A stretch of DNA of 58,074 nucleotides from Flavobacterium cerinum. Its GTDB lineage: Bacteria > Bacteroidota > Bacteroidia > Flavobacteriales > Flavobacteriaceae. The stretch lies in NCBI RefSeq assembly GCF_004028155.1, contig NZ_SBII01000019.1, forward strand, positions 1 to 58,074, given 5' to 3'. A program made the translations under genes and the position numbers. Positions 55,371-58,074 of this stretch are shown here, one piece after another (the first letter of the stretch is position 1; every line of letters begins with the position of its first letter). The notes beneath the pieces were generated by a model. It saw only the letters and a list, made by a program, of their open reading frames with translations. It made no database searches and was not told the origin of the DNA.

Positions 55371-58074
55371 ATGCTAAACAAATACAATAAGAGTAAGAAT
55401 ATTGTTTTTTTACAATTTTTTTTCATGCTGTTATTCGCCTGCAGCGTTAATGCACAAATATATTATCATGACTTTGGCACTTCGACAATAACTACACATC
55501 CTTATAATGTAGCTCCTACTACTATTAACTCACATCTTTCAGGCTCATCATGGACCAATAGTGCGAATTCATGGACAAGCAATACAGGAGCAACAGGACA
55601 AGCACTCACTTTAGTTACTGGTCCCGGTACTTTTACTATAAATCTTACCTTTAATGTTGCTAATAATTTCCAGGCAGACATTACTTCCTTTAATTTTTGG
55701 AGACAGCGAAGCAATTCAGGCCCTCAAAACTGGAGTCTATCCATCAACGGCATTCCAGCAGGAAGCGGAACCACACCTACTGCAGGTGCTCCAATTGGAG
55801 TTACAAATGTTAGCAGCCCTATACTGGTTACAGGTACAGTAACTGTTACTTTAGAATTAACTGGTGCAGCTGGTGGCAACTTTAGACTGGATGATTTTAC
55901 ATTAAACGGTACTGTAACTTCTACCTGTAATACAGCAGTAATTACGTCTTTTTCTCCTGCTTCAGGGCCGGCAAATACTATAATGACTATTACCGGCAGC
56001 GGATTTACAAGTGCATCATCGGTAAAATTTAATGGCACAGAAGCTGCATCATTTACAGTAATTTCCGACACCTCTATACAGGCTACAGCACCTGTAGGGG
56101 CATCCGCAGGAACTATTTCGGTTACAGCAGCCGGATGTGACGGTGTATCAGCAACTCCATTTACTTATTTATCATCGCAATGTAACACCGCTACAGATTT
56201 GTTTATTTCTGAGCTGTATGATCAAAAAACCCAAAGTGGCGGTATGATAGAATTATACAATCCTACAAATGCTACTATCAATTTAAATGGGTATGTATTA
56301 CAGCGATACGGCAATATAACCGATACGGCACCAACTGCCGGTTATATTCTTTCATTATCAGGTACAATTGCACCGGGAGCCACTTACCTGATTGCATGTG
56401 TAAGCCCTGACCCTACTATCTGTTCGTGTCCGACTGCCAATACATCCATGGGGTCTGGTTTTAATGGTAATGATAAATTTGAATTATTAAAAAATGGAGC
56501 TCTTATTGATGTTGTAAATGTTCCATTTACAGGTCCGGGCTATACACTTATCAGAAAACCTAATGCTGTTGCTCCAGTCGCAACTTATAATATTAACGAC
56601 TGGAATAACACCGCACATAATAATACAAGCCCTAATACTTATTGCCAGGATGTAGGAAGTCATACTGTGACACCATCTATTCCTCCTACAATAACCCATC
56701 CGGTTACCAGAACGGTTTGCGAAAATACTACAACTACATTTTCTACTTCTGTAAGTACTCCAGCTGGTTTTACATATCAATGGAAAGTTCTTAATACAGC
56801 CGGTGTGTGGGTAAATGTAGTAAATGGTACTAATTACTCGGGCGCAACTACAAATACACTTACCGTTAATCCGGTTCCTTTAAGCTTTAATAATTTACAA
56901 TACTACTGCGAAATAAAATCTACCACTTGTATACTTGTTACTAATGCTGCGCAGCTTATTGTTTCACCAATACCTCCAATAGCTAACGTAACAACCATTC
57001 AGCCTACCTGCGCAGTTCCTACCGGAACCATTACAGTAAATTCGCCATTAGGTACTGGAATAACTTATAGTCTAGACGGTACAAATTTCGTTCCCGGAAC
57101 AACATTTACAAATGTAGCACCTGGTAATTATAATGTTTCTGTAAAAAATGCTACAGGATGTATTTCAACAACCCTAATGATCACTATTGATACTCCTGCA
57201 GGCGGACCGGCTGTAGCAGATGTTTCTGTATCACATCCTACATGTACTACTCCAACTGGCAGTATAACAATAAATTCTCCAACAGGTACGGGTTTTACAT
57301 ATAGTATTGACGGATCTACTTTTCAAACTGGCCTTATATTTACAAACCTGGTTCCAGGCTCTTATGTAGTTACAGTAAAAGATGTAGCAGGATGTACTTC
57401 TGTAACACCTTCTATTACTGTTAACCCTGTTCCGGCTATACCTGCCATTGCAGATGTAACTGTTACAAATCCTACATGTATTGTTCCTACCGGAACTATA
57501 ACTATTAACTCACCATTAGCTCCAAACCTTACTTATAGCATTGACGGAATTAATTTTGTAAGCAATACTTCATTTACCAATCTTACTCCCGGAACCTATA
57601 CTATTACAGTAAAAAATGCTGTAGGATGTACTTCAGTTACATCGAATATTATTGTTAATCCTGCTGTTGGTGCACCTGCTGTAGCTACTGTTACTGTAAT
57701 ACAACCAGCCTGTACAATCTTAACGGGTACTATAACGATAACTTCTCCAACGGGTACTAATTTAACTTATAGCATAGATGGGGTTAATTTCGTAAGTACT
57801 ACTTCATTTACCAATCTCGCACCTGGAACATACACTATTACAGTGAAAAATATTTCAGGATGTACTTCAACAACACCTGGTATTATTATCAACCAAGGTT
57901 CTACTACCCCTGTTGTTTCCCCTGCTACACCTTTAGAGGCTTGTGCTAATAATTTTGACGGATTTTCATTTTTCAATCTGACTACAGCAGGTAATGAGAT
58001 CTTAAATGGGCAGACTGGTTTAACGATAACGTATCACCTTACCGAGATTGGCGCTGATTTTGGTACTACTCCAA
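55371..58074 (+). CDS. SprB-repeat adhesin paralogue, partial (runs off right edge)
   Basis: ATG at 55371, open to the end of the window (901 codons). It has a signal peptide (VFLQFFFMLLFACSVNA) and the same domain order as the preceding gene: an N-terminal sandwich ('FNFWRQRSNSGPQNWSLS'), an IPT/TIG domain, a lamin-tail-like domain ('LFISELYDQKTQSGGMIELY'), an Ig-like domain ('GFTYQWKVLNTAG') and SprB-type repeats, here four. From about residue 845 it enters a different module ('LEACANNFDGFSFFNLTTAG'). It is clearly a tandem duplicate of 51167-55216 but has diverged throughout. By analogy it should end in a type B sorting domain outside the window. Confidence 0.9.
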   Translation, partial: MLNKYNKSKNIVFLQFFFMLLFACSVNAQIYYHDFGTSTITTHPYNVAPTTINSHLSGSSWTNSANSWTSNTGATGQALTLVTGPGTFTINLTFNVANNFQADITSFNFWRQRSNSGPQNWSLSINGIPAGSGTTPTAGAPIGVTNVSSPILVTGTVTVTLELTGAAGGNFRLDDFTLNGTVTSTCNTAVITSFSPASGPANTIMTITGSGFTSASSVKFNGTEAASFTVISDTSIQATAPVGASAGTISVTAAGCDGVSATPFTYLSSQCNTATDLFISELYDQKTQSGGMIELYNPTNATINLNGYVLQRYGNITDTAPTAGYILSLSGTIAPGATYLIACVSPDPTICSCPTANTSMGSGFNGNDKFELLKNGALIDVVNVPFTGPGYTLIRKPNAVAPVATYNINDWNNTAHNNTSPNTYCQDVGSHTVTPSIPPTITHPVTRTVCENTTTTFSTSVSTPAGFTYQWKVLNTAGVWVNVVNGTNYSGATTNTLTVNPVPLSFNNLQYYCEIKSTTCILVTNAAQLIVSPIPPIANVTTIQPTCAVPTGTITVNSPLGTGITYSLDGTNFVPGTTFTNVAPGNYNVSVKNATGCISTTLMITIDTPAGGPAVADVSVSHPTCTTPTGSITINSPTGTGFTYSIDGSTFQTGLIFTNLVPGSYVVTVKDVAGCTSVTPSITVNPVPAIPAIADVTVTNPTCIVPTGTITINSPLAPNLTYSIDGINFVSNTSFTNLTPGTYTITVKNAVGCTSVTSNIIVNPAVGAPAVATVTVIQPACTILTGTITITSPTGTNLTYSIDGVNFVSTTSFTNLAPGTYTITVKNISGCTSTTPGIIINQGSTTPVVSPATPLEACANNFDGFSFFNLTTAGNEILNGQTGLTITYHLTEIGADFGTTP
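57000..57897 (+). repeat. Four diverged SprB-type repeats, 234-bp period
   Basis: Unit starts (the codon before Pro of the 'xPTC/xPAC' motif) are at 57000, 57234, 57468 and 57702, exactly 234 bp apart as in the neighbouring array. Unit DNA sequences are much less alike than in that array, and the Gln codon varies (Q, H, N, Q). Confidence 0.9.

Noticed and set aside
52835..57897. The 234-bp repeats considered as a CRISPR-like or satellite array
   Set aside because: Units are contiguous, in frame and coding (SprB-type protein repeats), with no spacers.

Overview
This is a low-GC window from a member of the Bacteroidota, most likely a Flavobacterium-like Flavobacteriaceae. The evidence is a type A type IX secretion (T9SS) C-terminal signal, a gliding-motility-associated (type B) C-terminal domain, SprB-type repeats, TPR-plus-AraC membrane regulators, a LytS/LytTR pair, DUF2480, and several upstream regions that fit the Bacteroidota promoter pattern TTG-N17-19-TAnnTTTG. 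I found no rRNA, tRNA, insertion sequence, CRISPR array or prophage gene. Where an open frame could be extended to a non-ATG codon, I chose the internal ATG that precedes a signal peptide or fits the promoter and terminator positions.

Layout. 1-3181 (-): 5' part of a large DUF11 adhesin that runs off the left edge. 3539-9474 (-): a TPR/AraC-type membrane regulator, a serine beta-lactamase-like hydrolase and an outer-membrane beta-barrel receptor. The receptor is divergent from a LytS-type kinase/LytTR regulator pair (9676-11426, +). 11510-15751 (-): an O-antigen-ligase/TPR protein and a processive family 2 glycosyltransferase, probably for surface polysaccharide. 15.8-16.0 kb (+): a candidate small RNA with a strong terminator. 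16173-18116 (+): a GNAT acetyltransferase and an unknown membrane protein. 18120-20597 (-): a four-gene membrane operon (LRR membrane protein, GIDE-domain protein, LemA, small membrane protein). 20824-22122: an alpha/beta hydrolase convergent with a SufR-like winged-helix regulator.

22534-28747 (+): a DUF2480 protein followed by a complete HAE-type RND tripartite pump. 28881-34883 (-): a heavy-metal RND pump (CzcA/CusA, CzcB, CzcC types) led by a small secreted or anchored protein. 35008-36939 (-): an OmpA/PD40/TPR protein. 37258-47546 (+): a full Kdp potassium-uptake locus with an NtrC-type sigma-54 response regulator, a 93-aa protein, a 28-aa membrane peptide, KdpF, KdpA, KdpB, KdpC, a porin-like protein, a KdpD sensor half without a kinase, and a separate HAMP/PAS histidine kinase. 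47918-58074 (+): three large secreted repeat proteins, one with a T9SS type A tail, one with a type B tail, and a paralogue running off the right edge.

The most distinctive regions are the rewired Kdp locus with its unexplained peptides, the LemA/GIDE/LRR operon, the candidate small RNA at about 15.82-15.97 kb, and the tandem adhesins. The two adhesins share a 234-bp repeat period, but the units look homogenised in one and diverged in the other.
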